From contig JAILNQ010000078.1 of NCBI GenBank assembly GCA_024691425.1, positions 1-59,556 on the forward strand: 59,556 nt of DNA. The letters are read 5' to 3'. The notes beneath the pieces are model-generated. The model saw only the letters and a list, made by a program, of their open reading frames with translations, had not been told where the DNA came from and ran no database searches. The position numbers and the translations under genes are program-made. Positions 9,843 to 21,141 of the stretch are shown piece after piece. Position 1 is the stretch's first letter. The number at the start of each line of letters is the position of its first letter. The DNA is from Lachnospiraceae bacterium (GTDB lineage Bacteria; Bacillota; Clostridia; Lachnospirales; Lachnospiraceae).

Positions 9843-10401
9843 CCCCCTTTCTGAGCATTACCTTCAGCCTGTCTTTTGCTGAAATCAGGTACCGTTTGAC
9901 ACTGCTCCTCGAACAGCCTAGCGCCGAGGCTATGTCCTCGAGCTTCATGTCGTTGTAATACCTCATGACGACAACCTGCTGTTCGTTAAAGGGGAGAGAC
10001 ATTATCGCTTCTTTTAGCCTTGAAGCCTCATCCGCCGTTTCCGTAACATTTTCCGGATTGTGATCTATGTATTCATCTCTGACGATCTCTAAAAGCTCCG
10101 GATTGTTCTCACCGTATTCCTGCCGGTTCTTTCGCTCCATATCGTAGCAGACTCTGAAGCATATCTGATTGAGCCAGGCGACGAACAGAGCCGGTTCTTT
10201 TATACCTGAGATATTCCTCAGCGCAAGGATGTAAGTTTCCTGAAGCGCATCCTGCGCAAGGTTAGTATCCCTTAAGTAGTGAGCCGCGTAGTTGTATGTA
10301 TGCTGATAGGTTATTGCATAAAGCTCCGCGAAAGCATCACTGTCTCCTTTTTGTGATTTTTGGACCAATCGCCCGATATAGGCATGATTGAAATCAGCCA
10401 T
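9829..10401 (-). CDS. ECF-type RNA polymerase sigma factor
   Basis: 190 residues with sigma-70 region 2 (AFAELYAITYQHTYNYAAHYLRD... QDALQETY) and region 4 with a helix-turn-helix (LPFNEQQVVVMRYYNDMKLEDIASALGCSRSSVKRYL), connected by a short linker. No region 1 or 3 is present, which fits group 4 (ECF) sigma factors. It sits two bases after the GGDEF gene and overlaps the probable anti-sigma gene. It probably directs transcription of its own operon, but I could not identify a second matching promoter to define its target. Confidence 0.9.
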   Translation of the reverse strand: MADFNHAYIGRLVQKSQKGDSDAFAELYAITYQHTYNYAAHYLRDTNLAQDALQETYILALRNISGIKEPALFVAWLNQICFRVCYDMERKNRQEYGENNPELLEIVRDEYIDHNPENVTETADEASRLKEAIMSLPFNEQQVVVMRYYNDMKLEDIASALGCSRSSVKRYLISAKDRLKVMLRKGVEDV

Positions 10402-10403
10402 TC

Positions 10404-11102
10404 TTACACCTTGGCAATCCCATATAGCCTGACTACAAGTTCACGGAAGTCCTTGATGCAAAGCGTTTCATTAAGAGCTTTAGCCACTTTTATGCTGATC
10501 TCATATCCGCCGGAAGTCTTGTTGTAAGAATCCATCTCCTTCTGAAGCTCGCTCTCGAATTTCGACATCTTATCGGAGCTGCAGTCCTCGATGACGACAA
10601 GGAACTCATTGCCGTTGTTTCTTCCGACGAACCCGTAGTAGGCGCTTATCCGTTCAACAACGGATGAAAAATCCTTCAGAGCGACATTTCCGCTTGATCT
10701 TCCGTATTTCTGGTTTATTTCATCAAGATTATCTATTGTGATCAGTGCACATCCGATCTTCGAAATATCAGCATCACCGTCGTATTTCTCGAAAATCTGG
10801 TCGCAGGAGAACCTGTTGGGGATTCCGGTCAGCGTATCGACATATACTGCTCTTTTTAAGACATGGTCATGGACTATATGACCTTCGAGAAGCCGAAAGT
10901 CCATTATGATGCAGGCAACGCTATAGAGCATGAACGCCCAGAGGAATACGCATATGGTAAGCAGCACCTTATTGGAAAATACGCTCGTTCTGAGGTTTTC
11001 ATCAAGAAAAAGGAAAAGAAAGAAACAGACTGCAAAGATCACAAGAAGCGCCAGCTGGACAAACTTGAAAATCTTATAGCTTTTGAAATAATCATCCCTC
11101 AT
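10404..11102 (-). CDS. Membrane protein with degenerate GGDEF domain
   Basis: Two transmembrane helices (VQLALLVIFAVCFFLFLFL and KVLLTICVFLWAFMLYSVACII) are followed by a GGDEF-type domain that starts YVDTLTGIPNRF. The active-site loop reads NNGNEF instead of GGDEF, so diguanylate cyclase activity is doubtful and a regulatory or nucleotide-binding role is more likely. I chose ATG 11102 because GAGG lies nine bases before it and both ends are then cytoplasmic. A TTG at 11156 and ATGs at 11150 and 11111 are in frame but lack a good ribosome binding site. It is the first gene of the sigma factor/pilus operon. Confidence 0.8.
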   Translation of the reverse strand: MRDDYFKSYKIFKFVQLALLVIFAVCFFLFLFLDENLRTSVFSNKVLLTICVFLWAFMLYSVACIIMDFRLLEGHIVHDHVLKRAVYVDTLTGIPNRFSCDQIFEKYDGDADISKIGCALITIDNLDEINQKYGRSSGNVALKDFSSVVERISAYYGFVGRNNGNEFLVVIEDCSSDKMSKFESELQKEMDSYNKTSGGYEISIKVAKALNETLCIKDFRELVVRLYGIAKV

Positions 11103-11164
11103 TTGCGTCATCCTCGCACAAAACATCCAAAAATAGCCGATAATGACCATACTCAACGGATTTT

Positions 11165-11193
11165 ATTATATACCCTGATGCATTAAAAGAAAA
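11165..11193 (-). promoter_or_regulatory. Sigma-A-like promoter of the sigma factor/pilus operon
   Basis: Minus strand TATAAT (11165-11170) with a weak -35 TTTTCT (11188-11193) at 17 bases. The predicted start is just upstream of the in-frame TTG at 11156, which favours the downstream ATG at 11102 as translation start. The poor -35 box leaves room for an activator or for another sigma factor. Confidence 0.5.
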
Positions 11194-11243
11194 GATTTTT
11201 AAGGATAATCCGTCACGGACATGAACCTTTTTTTGATTTTTCA

Positions 11244-11273
11244 TTGTCATTATCATTGAAGGCAGTTTATGTT
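11244..11273 (+). promoter_or_regulatory. Probable sigma-A promoter of the 146-residue membrane protein
   Basis: TTGTCA (11244-11249) and TATGTT (11268-11273) have an 18-base spacer. The -10 box covers the upstream in-frame ATG at 11269, which supports translation from ATG 11302. Confidence 0.45.
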
Positions 11274-11301
11274 CAGTTTTCATGACAGAAAGAGGATCAT
11301 T

Positions 11302-11742
11302 ATGACAGGAAAACGTAAAATACTCGTACACATGCTCGCAATAACGGCATTCATCGCTCTGTTTCTTCTTCCGGTGCTCGCTTTTCTTTCAACCGAGGTA
11401 AGCGCGGACAAAACTGCAGAGAGTGCGGCAGTTCATACAGGTGACTATGTATTCTTCGTAGTTCAGAATGAGGATGTTCCTTTAGCGGCCGCTCCTACGG
11501 TTGATGCATCCGCTTACATCATATGGATAGGACTTGCATCCTTTGCGGTTATGATCATGTTTGTCTATTCCGCTTGGTATATGTCAGTGCGCAGCAATAT
11601 CCGCGAGCTTACCGGCAAGCTGCTTCCGATGGAGCGCAAAGCTTTCTATACGCCCCAGGGTTTCTTCCATCCGATCCGCTCATACAGGCTTGCAAAGGAA
11701 GCAGAGGATACAGTGGCATCAATGTACGTCAATTACATGTAA
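11302..11742 (+). CDS. Small two-helix membrane protein of unknown function
   Basis: 146 residues from ATG 11302, which has AGAGGA seven bases upstream. It starts with a signal-like hydrophobic segment (ILVHMLAITAFIALFLLPVLAFLS), has an exported segment of about 45 residues, a second helix (IIWIGLASFAVMIMFVYSAWYM) and a basic cytoplasmic tail containing RSYRLAKEAEDT. I recognise no domain. It is the only plus-strand gene in the first 25 kb, divergent from the pilus operon and convergent with rpoC. Confidence 0.7.
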   Translation: MTGKRKILVHMLAITAFIALFLLPVLAFLSTEVSADKTAESAAVHTGDYVFFVVQNEDVPLAAAPTVDASAYIIWIGLASFAVMIMFVYSAWYMSVRSNIRELTGKLLPMERKAFYTPQGFFHPIRSYRLAKEAEDTVASMYVNYM

Positions 11743-11770
11743 TATTCCATATATTTTTGTTATGAATGAA

Positions 11771-11797
11771 AAAGGCAGAGGTCAAACCTCTGCCTTT
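11771..11797. terminator. Bidirectional terminator between the 146-residue protein and rpoC
   Basis: Stem AAAGGCAGAGGT / ACCTCTGCCTTT with a three-base loop, A-rich on one side and T-rich on the other, between two convergent genes. Confidence 0.85.
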
Positions 11798-11818
11798 GTT
11801 ATTTCCCATCCGGATGAA

Positions 11819-14800
11819 TTACTCTTCATCATCTGATGTTTCGTCAAATTCCTCGACTGCTTCCTCGTCGAATTCCTCAACGGTTTCCTCATCTTCGAAT
11901 CCGTCCTCGGTCACCTCAAGGATCTCATCAGCTTCAGATTCCTCTTCAGCCGCCTCTTCCTCCTTCGGAACGATAAGGCTGTCAGGCAACGTCGTGTCGA
12001 GCATTACGTTCCTGTACTGCTTCATGCCTGTTCCGGCAGGGATAAGCTTACCGATGATAACATTTTCCTTAAGTCCGATAAGCGGATCGACCTTACCCTT
12101 TATCGCGGCTTCGGTCAGAACCCTTGTGGTCTCCTGGAATGAAGCTGCAGAGAGGAATGAGCTTGTCGCAAGAGATGCCTTTGTGATACCGAGCATAACC
12201 TGCTTAGCCTCAACGGGCCTCTTTCCTTCAGCTTCGAGCGCCTCATTGATATCCTCGAGTTCAAGGGCATCAACAAGCGAACCGGGCAGAAGATCCGAAT
12301 CACCGTCGTCCTCAACGCGGACTTTCTTCAGCATCTGACGCACGATGACCTCGATATGCTTATCATTGATCTCAACACCCTGAAGCCTGTAAACACGCTG
12401 TACCTCACGGAGCATATAATCCTGAGCGGCACGAACGCCTTTGATCTTCAGTATGTCATGAGGATTTACCGAGCCGTCGGTAAGTTCATCACCGGCCTCG
12501 ATGTCCGCGCTTTCATCAATCTTAGGACGTGAGCCGTAAGGGATCAGATAAGTCTTCGTCTCGCCTGTCTCTTCGTTCGTTACAACGATTTCACGTTTCT
12601 TCTTTGTATCATGAAGCTCCGCACGTCCGGCGATCTCGGATATGATCGCAAGACCTTTCGGCTTACGCGCCTCGAAAAGCTCCTCGACACGAGGAAGACC
12701 TTGCGTGATATCATCTCCGGCAACACCGCCGGTGTGGAATGTTCTCATCGTAAGCTGTGTACCGGGCTCACCGATCGACTGTGCAGCTATGATTCCGACT
12801 GCTTCACCGACCTGTACCATTTCACCGGATGCCATGTTCGCGCCGTAGCACTTACTGCATATACCGTTATGGCACTTACATGTGAGGATCGTACGTATCT
12901 TAACACCGATCTTCGACTCAAGGATAGGTGTTCCTTCCTCGTCAACGGCATTCTTGAGCACGTTCTCAACACGCTTAGGAGTGATCATATGGTTCTTCTT
13001 AACGATAACCTCACCCTTGCTGTCAAGTATATCCTCTGCCGCATACCTTCCAAGGATGCGGTCACGGAGTGTTTCAATGACTTCCTTACCGTCAGTGAAT
13101 GCCTTTACATGCATTCCTGGGATTTCACCCTTTCTCTCGGAGCAGTCCTGCTCACGTATTATGAGCTCCTGAGAAATATCTACAAGACGTCTCGTAAGGT
13201 AACCTGAGTCTGCCGTACGAAGTGCCGTATCCGAAAGTCCTTTACGGGCTCCGTGAGCCGACATGAAATACTCCAGAACGTCAAGACCTTCACGGAAGTT
13301 CGACTTGATGGGCAGCTCGATCGTCTTACCGGTTGTATCTGCCATCAGTCCGCGCATTCCGGCAAGCTGCTTGATCTGCTTGTTAGAACCACGGGCACCG
13401 GAATCGGCCATCATGTAAATGTTGTTGTACTTGTCCAGACCGTCGATAAGCTCTTTTGTAAGGTTGTCATCGGTTGCCTTCCAAGCGTTGATGACACTGG
13501 TGTGTCTTTCTTCCTCAGTGATAAGACCTCTTCTGTATTTATGCGTGATCTTCTCAACCGTCGACTGGGCATCATCAAGCATCTGCTGCTTAGCTGCAGG
13601 AACGGTCATGTCAGAAATAGAAACCGTCATTGCGGCACGCGTTGAATACTTGTAACCCATTGCCTTGATATCATCAAGAACCTCTGCCGTCTTCGTTGCG
13701 CCGTGGTTATTGATGACTTTCTCAAGTATGCTCTTAAGGTGCGATTTGCCAACGTGGAAATCGATCTCAAGCTTAAGTGCATTTTCAGGGTCTTCCCTGT
13801 CAACGAATCCAAGATCCTGCGGAAGTATCTCATTGAATATGAGTCTTCCGAGAGTCGTCTTTATGACGCCCGAAACCTTCGTTCCATCAGGAAGGGTTTT
13901 CTCGCGTCTTACGTTGATCGGCTGATGAAGCGTGATCTCCTGATTTTCGTAAGCCAGGATAGCCTGATTCATCGTATTGAAATATCTGCCGAGAATGTCG
14001 ACCATTTCGCAGACGATCCATCTGTCACGCTCAGGATCGATATTGACTCTGATGATCGTATCGCGCTCAAGAGGCGTGCCCTTGATTCCGTCGATACTCT
14101 TGCCGGCCTTATACGCCTTCTCCTTTGCGCTCTGGTATGCCGTGAACGCATCAGCTGCGGCCTTCAGGTACGAAGAACGTATCTGTTCTCTGTTTTCTTT
14201 ATATGAAGCTGCAAGCTTCGCATCCTTTTCTTCCTCAACTTTAACGTTGAGCTCCTTGATGTCGGCCTTGGCCTTCTGCGCTTCCTCTTCGGTTGCAGGG
14301 AAACTCATGACAGGCTCGCCCTCAAAATCAGGATCCTTTGAAAGGTCCCTGAGTTTTTCCATCGTAAGATAATAGATTCCGAGAACCATATCCTGCGAAG
14401 GAACAGCAACAGGACCGCCGTCCGAAGGCTTCAGAAGGTTGTTCGGTGAGAGCAGAAGGAATCTGCACTCTGCCTGTGCTTCTACCGAAAGAGGAAGATG
14501 CACGGCCATCTGGTCACCGTCGAAGTCGGCATTGAAAGCGGTACATACAAGGGGATGAAGCTTGATAGCCTTACCCTCTACAAGAATGGGCTCAAACGCC
14601 TGGATACCGAGCCTGTGAAGTGTTGGTGCACGGTTCAGCATTACGGGATGTTCTTTGATGACATCCTCGAGCACGTCCCATACCTCAGGACGGAGACGTT
14701 CTACCATCTTCTTTGCGTTTTTTATGTTGTGCGCGCTCTTATTGGCAACAAGCTCCTTCATAACGAAAGGCTTGAACAGCTCGATAGCCATCTCCTTAGG

Positions 14801-15895
14801 GAGACCGCACTGGTAAATCTTAAGCTCGGGACCGACGACGATAACTGAACGGCCCGAATAGTCGACACGCTTTCCGAGAAGGTTCTGACGGAAACGTCCT
14901 GACTTACCTTTAAGCATATCTGAAAGCGACTTGAGAGGCCTGTTTCCGGGACCCGTTACAGGACGTCCGCGACGGCCGTTATCAATGAGCGCATCAACCG
15001 CTTCCTGAAGCATTCTCTTCTCGTTTCGGACGATGATATCCGGAGCGCCGAGCTCAAGAAGCCTCTTAAGACGGTTATTTCTGTTTATGATCCTTCTGTA
15101 AAGATCGTTAAGATCCGATGTAGCGAACCTTCCGCCGTCAAGCTGTACCATAGGACGAAGATCAGGCGGAATGACAGGAATAACATCCATGATCATCCAC
15201 TCAGGCTTGTTGCCGGATTCACGGAATGCTTCAACTACCTCAAGTCTTTTGATTATCTTAGCCTTTTTCTGACCCGTTGATTCCTCGAGCTGTGCCTTGA
15301 GCTCATCAGCCTCGGCATCAAGGTCTATAGCCATCAGAAGCTCTTTGATCGCCTCTGCGCCCATGCCTACACGGAACTTGCCGTAGCCGTACTCTTCAAC
15401 TTCTTTCTGGTATTCAGCTTCCGTGAGCACCTGCTTGTATTTAAGCTCAGTCGCCATAGGATCAAGAACGATATAGTTCGCGAAATAGAGAACCTTCTCA
15501 AGCGTTCTCGGCGAAAGATCGAGAATGAGTCCCATACGGCTCGGTATGCCTTTGAAATACCATATATGAGATACGGGAGCTGCAAGCTCTATATGCCCCA
15601 TACGCTCACGGCGCACGTTGGCTTTTGTAACCTCAACGCCGCATCGGTCACAGATCACGCCCTTATAGCGGATCTTCTTGTACTTACCGCAGTGACACTC
15701 CCAGTCCTTTGAGGGACCGAAAATCCTTTCACAGAACAGTCCGTCCTTTTCAGGCTTTAACGTTCTGTAGTTGATAGTCTCGGGCTTCCTGACCTCTCCT
15801 CTCGACCATTCTTTGATCTTCTCAGGCGACGCGAGTCCGATGCGGATCGCGTCAAAGGTTAAAGGCTCGTAAGCTTCTTTATTATGTTCTGCCAT
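11819..15895 (-). CDS. rpoC: RNA polymerase subunit beta'
   Basis: 1358 residues. The N-terminal zinc site ([19 protein letters not shown]), the catalytic magnesium motif [16 protein letters not shown], and the second zinc cluster [13 protein letters not shown] are all present. Starts at ATG 15895 with AAGGAG upstream, 34 bases after rpoB. The last 45 or so residues form a strongly acidic low-complexity tail ([13 protein letters not shown]... [17 protein letters not shown]) beyond the conserved fold. The gene closes the rpoBC operon and is followed by a bidirectional terminator. Confidence 0.98.
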   Translation of the reverse strand: MAEHNKEAYEPLTFDAIRIGLASPEKIKEWSRGEVRKPETINYRTLKPEKDGLFCERIFGPSKDWECHCGKYKKIRYKGVICDRCGVEVTKANVRRERMGHIELAAPVSHIWYFKGIPSRMGLILDLSPRTLEKVLYFANYIVLDPMATELKYKQVLTEAEYQKEVEEYGYGKFRVGMGAEAIKELLMAIDLDAEADELKAQLEESTGQKKAKIIKRLEVVEAFRESGNKPEWMIMDVIPVIPPDLRPMVQLDGGRFATSDLNDLYRRIINRNNRLKRLLELGAPDIIVRNEKRMLQEAVDALIDNGRRGRPVTGPGNRPLKSLSDMLKGKSGRFRQNLLGKRVDYSGRSVIVVGPELKIYQCGLPKEMAIELFKPFVMKELVANKSAHNIKNAKKMVERLRPEVWDVLEDVIKEHPVMLNRAPTLHRLGIQAFEPILVEGKAIKLHPLVCTAFNADFDGDQMAVHLPLSVEAQAECRFLLLSPNNLLKPSDGGPVAVPSQDMVLGIYYLTMEKLRDLSKDPDFEGEPVMSFPATEEEAQKAKADIKELNVKVEEEKDAKLAASYKENREQIRSSYLKAAADAFTAYQSAKEKAYKAGKSIDGIKGTPLERDTIIRVNIDPERDRWIVCEMVDILGRYFNTMNQAILAYENQEITLHQPINVRREKTLPDGTKVSGVIKTTLGRLIFNEILPQDLGFVDREDPENALKLEIDFHVGKSHLKSILEKVINNHGATKTAEVLDDIKAMGYKYSTRAAMTVSISDMTVPAAKQQMLDDAQSTVEKITHKYRRGLITEEERHTSVINAWKATDDNLTKELIDGLDKYNNIYMMADSGARGSNKQIKQLAGMRGLMADTTGKTIELPIKSNFREGLDVLEYFMSAHGARKGLSDTALRTADSGYLTRRLVDISQELIIREQDCSERKGEIPGMHVKAFTDGKEVIETLRDRILGRYAAEDILDSKGEVIVKKNHMITPKRVENVLKNAVDEEGTPILESKIGVKIRTILTCKCHNGICSKCYGANMASGEMVQVGEAVGIIAAQSIGEPGTQLTMRTFHTGGVAGDDITQGLPRVEELFEARKPKGLAIISEIAGRAELHDTKKKREIVVTNEETGETKTYLIPYGSRPKIDESADIEAGDELTDGSVNPHDILKIKGVRAAQDYMLREVQRVYRLQGVEINDKHIEVIVRQMLKKVRVEDDGDSDLLPGSLVDALELEDINEALEAEGKRPVEAKQVMLGITKASLATSSFLSAASFQETTRVLTEAAIKGKVDPLIGLKENVIIGKLIPAGTGMKQYRNVMLDTTLPDSLIVPKEEEAAEEESEADEILEVTEDGFEDEETVEEFDEEAVEEFDETSDDEE

Positions 15896-15929
15896 TTTCT
15901 GCTCCTTTACGAAAAGTATTGGCTATTGA

Positions 15930-18900
15930 TCATTCATCAATGTCGTCAAAGCTGTCTTCGAAATCATCCGATTCTTCGTATTCATCTCCGGACTCTTCCT
16001 CGACATCAACAAGATCACCGCTGTCCTCATCAAACTCCTGCGTGCTGTAACCGCTCTTTGAGAAATCCTCATCCTTGCGGTAATCCTTGAAGTCGCCTTC
16101 AAGTACTGAACGCATGTCAGTCTCGCCATAGTCAACGGTTTCTTTTATTTCTACTTCCGTATTGTCATCCTTAAGAACACGTACATCAAGTCCGAGTGAC
16201 TGAAGCTCCTTAAGGAGAACCTTGAACGATTCAGGTATTCCGCCTTCAGGAATGTTGTCGCCCTTGATGATCGCCTCGTACGTCTTAACACGGCCGATGA
16301 CGTCATCGGACTTGACTGTCAGTATCTCCTGCAGAGTATATGATGCACCGTATGCTTCAAGTGCCCACACTTCCATCTCACCGAAACGCTGTCCGCCGAA
16401 CTGGGCTTTACCGCCGAGAGGCTGCTGCGTAACAAGTGAATAAGGACCTGTTGAACGGGCATGGATCTTATCATCAACGAGATGGTGGAGCTTCAGGTAA
16501 TGCATGTGTCCGATCGTTACCGGATTATCAAAGTATTCACCGGTACGTCCGTCACGGAGCCTTACCTTTCCGTCTCTCGATATCGGAACGCCCTTCCATA
16601 CGGATCTGTGTTCCCTGTTCTCTGACAGGTATTCATAAACCTCAGGAAGAAGCTCATCCTTATGAAGACTCTCGAACGTCACTGCGGTCTTGTCCTTTGC
16701 TTCCTTTGCATCAAACGGAAGATTGACGTAGTCATTGGCAAGATCGAGCGTATCCATGATGTCATCCTCGTCCGCGCCGTCAAATACGGGGGTCGAGATA
16801 TTGAATCCGAGCGCCTTAGCGGCAAGCGACAGATGAATCTCAAGCACCTGCCCGATATTCATACGGGAAGGAACGCCGAGAGGATTCAGGACTATATCAA
16901 CCGGACGTCCGTTCGGAAGATAAGGCATATCCTCAATAGGAAGCACGCGGGAAACAACACCCTTGTTTCCGTGACGGCCTGCCATCTTATCGCCGACTGA
17001 GATCTTTCTCTTCTGTGCTATGTATATCCTTACTGATTTGTTAACTCCGGGAGGAAGCTCGTCTCCGTTCTCTCTCGTGAACACTTTAGCATCAACGATG
17101 ATTCCGTATTCACCGTGAGGAACCTTGAGCGATGTATCTCTTACTTCTCTTGCCTTCTCACCGAAAATCGCACGCAGGAGTCTTTCCTCTGCGGTAAGCT
17201 CTGTTTCTCCCTTAGGAGTAACTTTACCGACAAGGATATCTCCGGCTCTGACCTCCGCACCTATACGGATGATTCCGTTTTCGTCAAGGTCTTTGAGCGC
17301 ATCCTCGCCGACACCGGGAACATCCCTTGTGATCTCTTCAGGCCCGAGCTTAGTATCTCTTGCTTCTGCCTCATGCTCTTCAATATGAACAGATGTATAT
17401 ACATCTTCCTGAACAAGTCTCTCCGAAAGAAGAACTGCATCCTCGTAGTTGTATCCTTCCCAAGTCATGAAAGCGATGAGAGGGTTTTTACCGAGAGCCA
17501 TTTCACCGTTCGATGTCGACGGGCCGTCAGCGATAACCTGGCCTGCCAGGACATGCTCACCCTTATCTACGATAGGCTTCTGGTTGTAGCAGTTCGACTG
17601 GTTCGAACGGAGGAACTTCGTGAGATGATAAGTATCTACTGTCTTATCATCATTCTTGATAACTATTTCATCAGAAACAGCGCTGATTACTGTTCCGGGT
17701 TTCTTGGCAACTACGCATACGCCTGAGTCAACAGCTGCCTTAGGCTCCATTCCGGTACCGATGACCGGTGCTTCTGTTTTAAGAAGCGGAACTGCCTGAC
17801 GCTGCATGTTCGAACCCATCAGAGCACGGTTAGCATCATCGTTCTCAAGGAAAGGAATGAGCGCCGTAGCAACTGAGAACACCATCTTAGGCGATACGTC
17901 CATGAAGTCGAACATCGACTTGTCGTATTCCTGTGTTTCCTCGCGGTAACGTCCGGATACGTTGTTCCTTACGAAATGGCCGTCTGCATCGAGAGGTTCG
18001 TTAGCCTGAGCAACGTGGAAGTTATCTTCCTCATCGGCCGTCATGTAGACAACCTCATCCGTTACAGTAGGATTTTCCGGATCGGTGTGGTCTATCTTTC
18101 TGTAAGGTGCCTCAACAAAACCGTATTCATTGATCCTCGCATAGCTTGCAAGCGAGTTGATAAGTCCGATGTTGGGACCTTCAGGGGTCTCAATAGGACA
18201 CATTCTTCCGTAATGGGAATAATGTACGTCTCTGACCTCGAATCCGGCACGGTCTCTTGACAGACCTCCGGGACCGAGTGCAGACAGACGTCTCTTATGA
18301 GTAAGCTCACCGAGCGGGTTGTTCTGATCCATGAACTGTGACAGCTGCGATGAACCGAAGAATTCTTTGACCGCTGCAGTAACAGGCTTGATATTGATCA
18401 GCTGCTGAGGTGAGATTCCTTCAAGATCCTGCGTTGTCATTCTCTCCCTGACAACTCTTTCAAGTCTTGAAAGACCTATCCTGTACTGGTTCTGCAGGAG
18501 TTCTCCTACCGCACGGATACGGCGGTTGCCCAGATGGTCGATATCATCATCATGGCCGATGCCGTACTCAAGGTGCATATTATAGTTAATGGAAGCGAAA
18601 ATATCTTCATGCGTGATGTGCTTAGGAATAAGCGCATGAACGGAATCGGAAATCGCCTCGGCAAGACCCTCGGCATCACTGCCGTACTCCGCAAGAAGCG
18701 CCTGAAGCGCAGGATAATAAACAAGCTCCGTGATTCCGAGTTCCTTCGGATCACAGTCTACAAAGCTTGTTATATCCACCATCATATTAGAAAGAACTCT
18801 GACATTGCGTTCCTCGCACTGAACCGTGACGTAAGGAACTGCTGCATTCTGTATCCTGTCTGCGATCTCAATCGTAGCTACCGTTCCTGCCGTAGCAAGG

Positions 18901-19817
18901 ATCTCTCCGGTGTTCGGATCAACGACATCATCGGCAATGACCATATTTCTTATGCGGTTACGGAGCATAAGCTTCTTATTGAACTTATAACGTCCTACCT
19001 TTGCAAGGTCATATCTCCTTGAATCGAAGAACATAGAGTTAATAAGACTTTCCGCGCTTTCTACTGCAAGCGGCTCGCCCGGACGTATCTTCTTATATAA
19101 TTCAAGCAGTCCTTCCTGGTAATTCGTTGCGACATCTTTTCCGAAAGATGCAAGAATCTTGGGCTCATCACCGAACAGATCAAGAATCTCCTCGTTGGTT
19201 CCAAGTCCGAGAGAACGAAGAAGAACGGTAACAGGAACTTTTCTCGTACGGTCCACGCGCACAAAGAAAACATCATTGGAGTCCGTTTCATACTCCAACC
19301 ATGCGCCTCTGTTGGGGATAACCGTACATGAGTACAGTTTCTTACCGAATTTATCGTGTGTTATTCCGTAATAGATTCCCGGGGAGCGGACCAGCTGGCT
19401 GACGATTACACGTTCTGCGCCATTGATAACGAATGTGCCGGTTGCTGTCATAAGAGGAAGGTCGCCCATGAAGATCTCGTGTTCAATGATCTTATCATCC
19501 GTCTTGTTGTACAGGCGGACACGGACTTTAAGGGGGGCTGCATATGTTGCATCTCTTTCCTTACATTCCTCAATAGAATACTTGACATCTTCTTCGCAGA
19601 GCTTAAAGTCCACAAATTCCAGACTCAGCTGCCCGCTATAGTCTGTAAGGGGAGAGATGTCCGAAAAGACTTCCTTCAGACCTTCATCCAGAAACCATTG
19701 GTAAGAGTCTTTCTGAACCTCGATGAGGTTAGGCATTTCCAGAACTTCCTTCTGGCGCGAAAAACTCATCCGCATACTCTTGCCAACCGTAACCGGACGT
19801 ATCCTGTTCTTTTCCAT
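15930..19817 (-). CDS. rpoB: RNA polymerase subunit beta
   Basis: About 1295 residues. The rifampicin-pocket segment [20 protein letters not shown] is intact, with the Asp, His and Ser positions usually mutated in resistant strains unchanged; [12 protein letters not shown] and [12 protein letters not shown] follow. I prefer ATG 19817, which has GGGGTG nine bases upstream, over the in-frame GTG 19829 that is part of that same ribosome binding site. The C-terminus ends in an acidic tail ([23 protein letters not shown] split around a short linker). It has its own promoter and an attenuator-like hairpin after rplL. Confidence 0.98.
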   Translation of the reverse strand: MEKNRIRPVTVGKSMRMSFSRQKEVLEMPNLIEVQKDSYQWFLDEGLKEVFSDISPLTDYSGQLSLEFVDFKLCEEDVKYSIEECKERDATYAAPLKVRVRLYNKTDDKIIEHEIFMGDLPLMTATGTFVINGAERVIVSQLVRSPGIYYGITHDKFGKKLYSCTVIPNRGAWLEYETDSNDVFFVRVDRTRKVPVTVLLRSLGLGTNEEILDLFGDEPKILASFGKDVATNYQEGLLELYKKIRPGEPLAVESAESLINSMFFDSRRYDLAKVGRYKFNKKLMLRNRIRNMVIADDVVDPNTGEILATAGTVATIEIADRIQNAAVPYVTVQCEERNVRVLSNMMVDITSFVDCDPKELGITELVYYPALQALLAEYGSDAEGLAEAISDSVHALIPKHITHEDIFASINYNMHLEYGIGHDDDIDHLGNRRIRAVGELLQNQYRIGLSRLERVVRERMTTQDLEGISPQQLINIKPVTAAVKEFFGSSQLSQFMDQNNPLGELTHKRRLSALGPGGLSRDRAGFEVRDVHYSHYGRMCPIETPEGPNIGLINSLASYARINEYGFVEAPYRKIDHTDPENPTVTDEVVYMTADEEDNFHVAQANEPLDADGHFVRNNVSGRYREETQEYDKSMFDFMDVSPKMVFSVATALIPFLENDDANRALMGSNMQRQAVPLLKTEAPVIGTGMEPKAAVDSGVCVVAKKPGTVISAVSDEIVIKNDDKTVDTYHLTKFLRSNQSNCYNQKPIVDKGEHVLAGQVIADGPSTSNGEMALGKNPLIAFMTWEGYNYEDAVLLSERLVQEDVYTSVHIEEHEAEARDTKLGPEEITRDVPGVGEDALKDLDENGIIRIGAEVRAGDILVGKVTPKGETELTAEERLLRAIFGEKAREVRDTSLKVPHGEYGIIVDAKVFTRENGDELPPGVNKSVRIYIAQKRKISVGDKMAGRHGNKGVVSRVLPIEDMPYLPNGRPVDIVLNPLGVPSRMNIGQVLEIHLSLAAKALGFNISTPVFDGADEDDIMDTLDLANDYVNLPFDAKEAKDKTAVTFESLHKDELLPEVYEYLSENREHRSVWKGVPISRDGKVRLRDGRTGEYFDNPVTIGHMHYLKLHHLVDDKIHARSTGPYSLVTQQPLGGKAQFGGQRFGEMEVWALEAYGASYTLQEILTVKSDDVIGRVKTYEAIIKGDNIPEGGIPESFKVLLKELQSLGLDVRVLKDDNTEVEIKETVDYGETDMRSVLEGDFKDYRKDEDFSKSGYSTQEFDEDSGDLVDVEEESGDEYEESDDFEDSFDDIDE

Positions 19818-19921
19818 TGACGTTTTCACCCCGTTTTTCTATTTTAAATTTCTTAGCAGCACTAGTGGATGCATCTTCTATAAACCCCTATATTTAGCGG
19901 TTTTCCCAGAAAAAAGCACGC

Positions 19922-19977
19922 AAAAAGAGCCTATGAAACCACAATAGTGCGTTATCCATGGTAACACAAGCTCTTTT
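19922..19977 (-). terminator. Attenuator-like hairpin between rplL and rpoB
   Basis: On the minus strand AAAAGAGC pairs with GCTCTTTT across a loop that itself can fold (GTGTTA / TAACGCAC), and a run of T follows the right arm. The position between rplL and rpoB matches the partial terminator that balances ribosomal protein and RNA polymerase expression in other bacteria. The hairpin overlaps the promoter at 19958-19986, so the two would act on different transcripts. Confidence 0.6.
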
Positions 19978-19986
19978 CTGAGTCAA
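19958..19986 (-). promoter_or_regulatory. Internal promoter upstream of rpoB
   Basis: TTGACT (19981-19986) and TACCAT (19958-19963) with a 17-base spacer on the minus strand, about 140 bases before the rpoB start. Confidence 0.55.
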
Positions 19987-20013
19987 GAAAATTTTTATTT
20001 TTTCTGAATTTAA

Positions 20014-20394
20014 TTACTTAAGAGTAACCTTTGCGCCTTCAGCTTCAAGCTTAGCCTTGATATCATCGGCTTCTTCCTTGGAAGCAGCTTCCTTAAGTAC
20101 CTTGGGAGCGGAATCAACAAGATCCTTAGCTTCCTTGAGGCCGAGACCTGTTGCTTCACGGACAACCTTGATAACCTTAACCTTGTTAGGACCTACTTCA
20201 GTAAGTTCGATATCGAACTCGGTCTTTTCATCTGCTGCTGCGCCGCCATCTGCTGCGCCAGGTGCTGCTACAACAACTCCTGCTGCTGCTGAAACGCCGA
20301 ACTCTTCCTCGCAAGCCTTAACGAGATCGTTAAGCTCTAAAACAGTTAACTCTTTTATAGCATCAATAAATTCTGCTGTTGTCATTTTTGCCAT
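20014..20394 (-). CDS. rplL: 50S ribosomal protein L7/L12
   Basis: 126 residues. N-terminal dimerisation helix ([25 protein letters not shown]), alanine/glycine hinge ([19 protein letters not shown]) and the C-terminal factor-binding domain with [21 protein letters not shown]. The start ATG 20394 has AGGAGG eight bases upstream. It follows rplJ by 41 bases, as in nearly all bacteria. Confidence 0.97.
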   Translation of the reverse strand: MAKMTTAEFIDAIKELTVLELNDLVKACEEEFGVSAAAGVVVAAPGAADGGAAADEKTEFDIELTEVGPNKVKVIKVVREATGLGLKEAKDLVDSAPKVLKEAASKEEADDIKAKLEAEGAKVTLK

Positions 20395-20435
20395 TTGATT
20401 TTCCTCCTGATTATGCTTTCTGTTGATCTGCCTGC

Positions 20436-21104
20436 TTACTCAGCAGGTGCTTCTTCTGTAGCTGCCTCTTCGGCAGGTGCCTCTTCAGCTGCGGGTGCTT
20501 CCTCTGCAGGAGCTTCTGCTTCTGCAGCAGGTGCTGCTTCTTCGGCGGGCGCTGCTTCCTCGGCAGGTGCTGCTTCTTCGGCAGGTGCCGCTTCTTCAGC
20601 TGCAGGTGCTGCTTCCGATGCGCCGCCCTTTTCTGCTAACTGATTAAGCACACGGGCAAAGTTCGCAACAGGAGACTGCAGTGAACCGAGCAGTCTTGAG
20701 AGCAGTTCCTCTCTTCCGGGTATCTTGGCAACTTCTGCTATTCCCTTTGAGTCATAAAGCACGCCTTCAACCACGCCGGCTTTAAGCTCGAGCGCAGGTG
20801 CGTCCTTCGCAAACTTGACAATGACCCTTGCGGGTGCCGTTGCATCATCTTTTGATACCGCAATAGCACTGGGGCCTTCAAGATGAGGTGTGAGTGCCTC
20901 AAAATCCGTACCCTTGAACGCAAAGTTCATCATTGTGTTCTTGTAAACCTTGTAAATGATTCCCGCTTCACGGAGCTGCTTACGGAGCTGAGTATCCTGC
21001 TCGACCGTAAGTCCACGATAGTCAACGAGCACAACGCCCTGCGCATCCTTGACGACTTCAGCGATCTCATCAACAACAGGTTTTTTGAGTTCTACCTTGG
21101 CCAT
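20436..21104 (-). CDS. rplJ: 50S ribosomal protein L10 with long Ala/Glu/Pro tail
   Basis: 222 residues. The first 165 or so are normal L10 ([35 protein letters not shown]). After [15 protein letters not shown] the protein has a tail of about 55 residues built from EEAAPAE-type repeats, so it is longer than the usual 165-180 residues. L10 anchors the L7/L12 stalk. The tail is encoded by imperfect DNA repeats (20440-20620) that may vary in number. The gene follows an L10-type leader with its own terminator, which suggests autoregulation. Confidence 0.95.
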   Translation of the reverse strand: MAKVELKKPVVDEIAEVVKDAQGVVLVDYRGLTVEQDTQLRKQLREAGIIYKVYKNTMMNFAFKGTDFEALTPHLEGPSAIAVSKDDATAPARVIVKFAKDAPALELKAGVVEGVLYDSKGIAEVAKIPGREELLSRLLGSLQSPVANFARVLNQLAEKGGASEAAPAAEEAAPAEEAAPAEEAAPAEEAAPAAEAEAPAEEAPAAEEAPAEEAATEEAPAE

Positions 21105-21141
21105 TTTCTACCTCCTATATTATTTTGGGATCACGGGATAT

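Noticed and set aside
20395-20643. Ala/Ser/Gly-rich plus-strand frame
   Set aside because: Shadow of the EEAAPAE repeat tail of L10.
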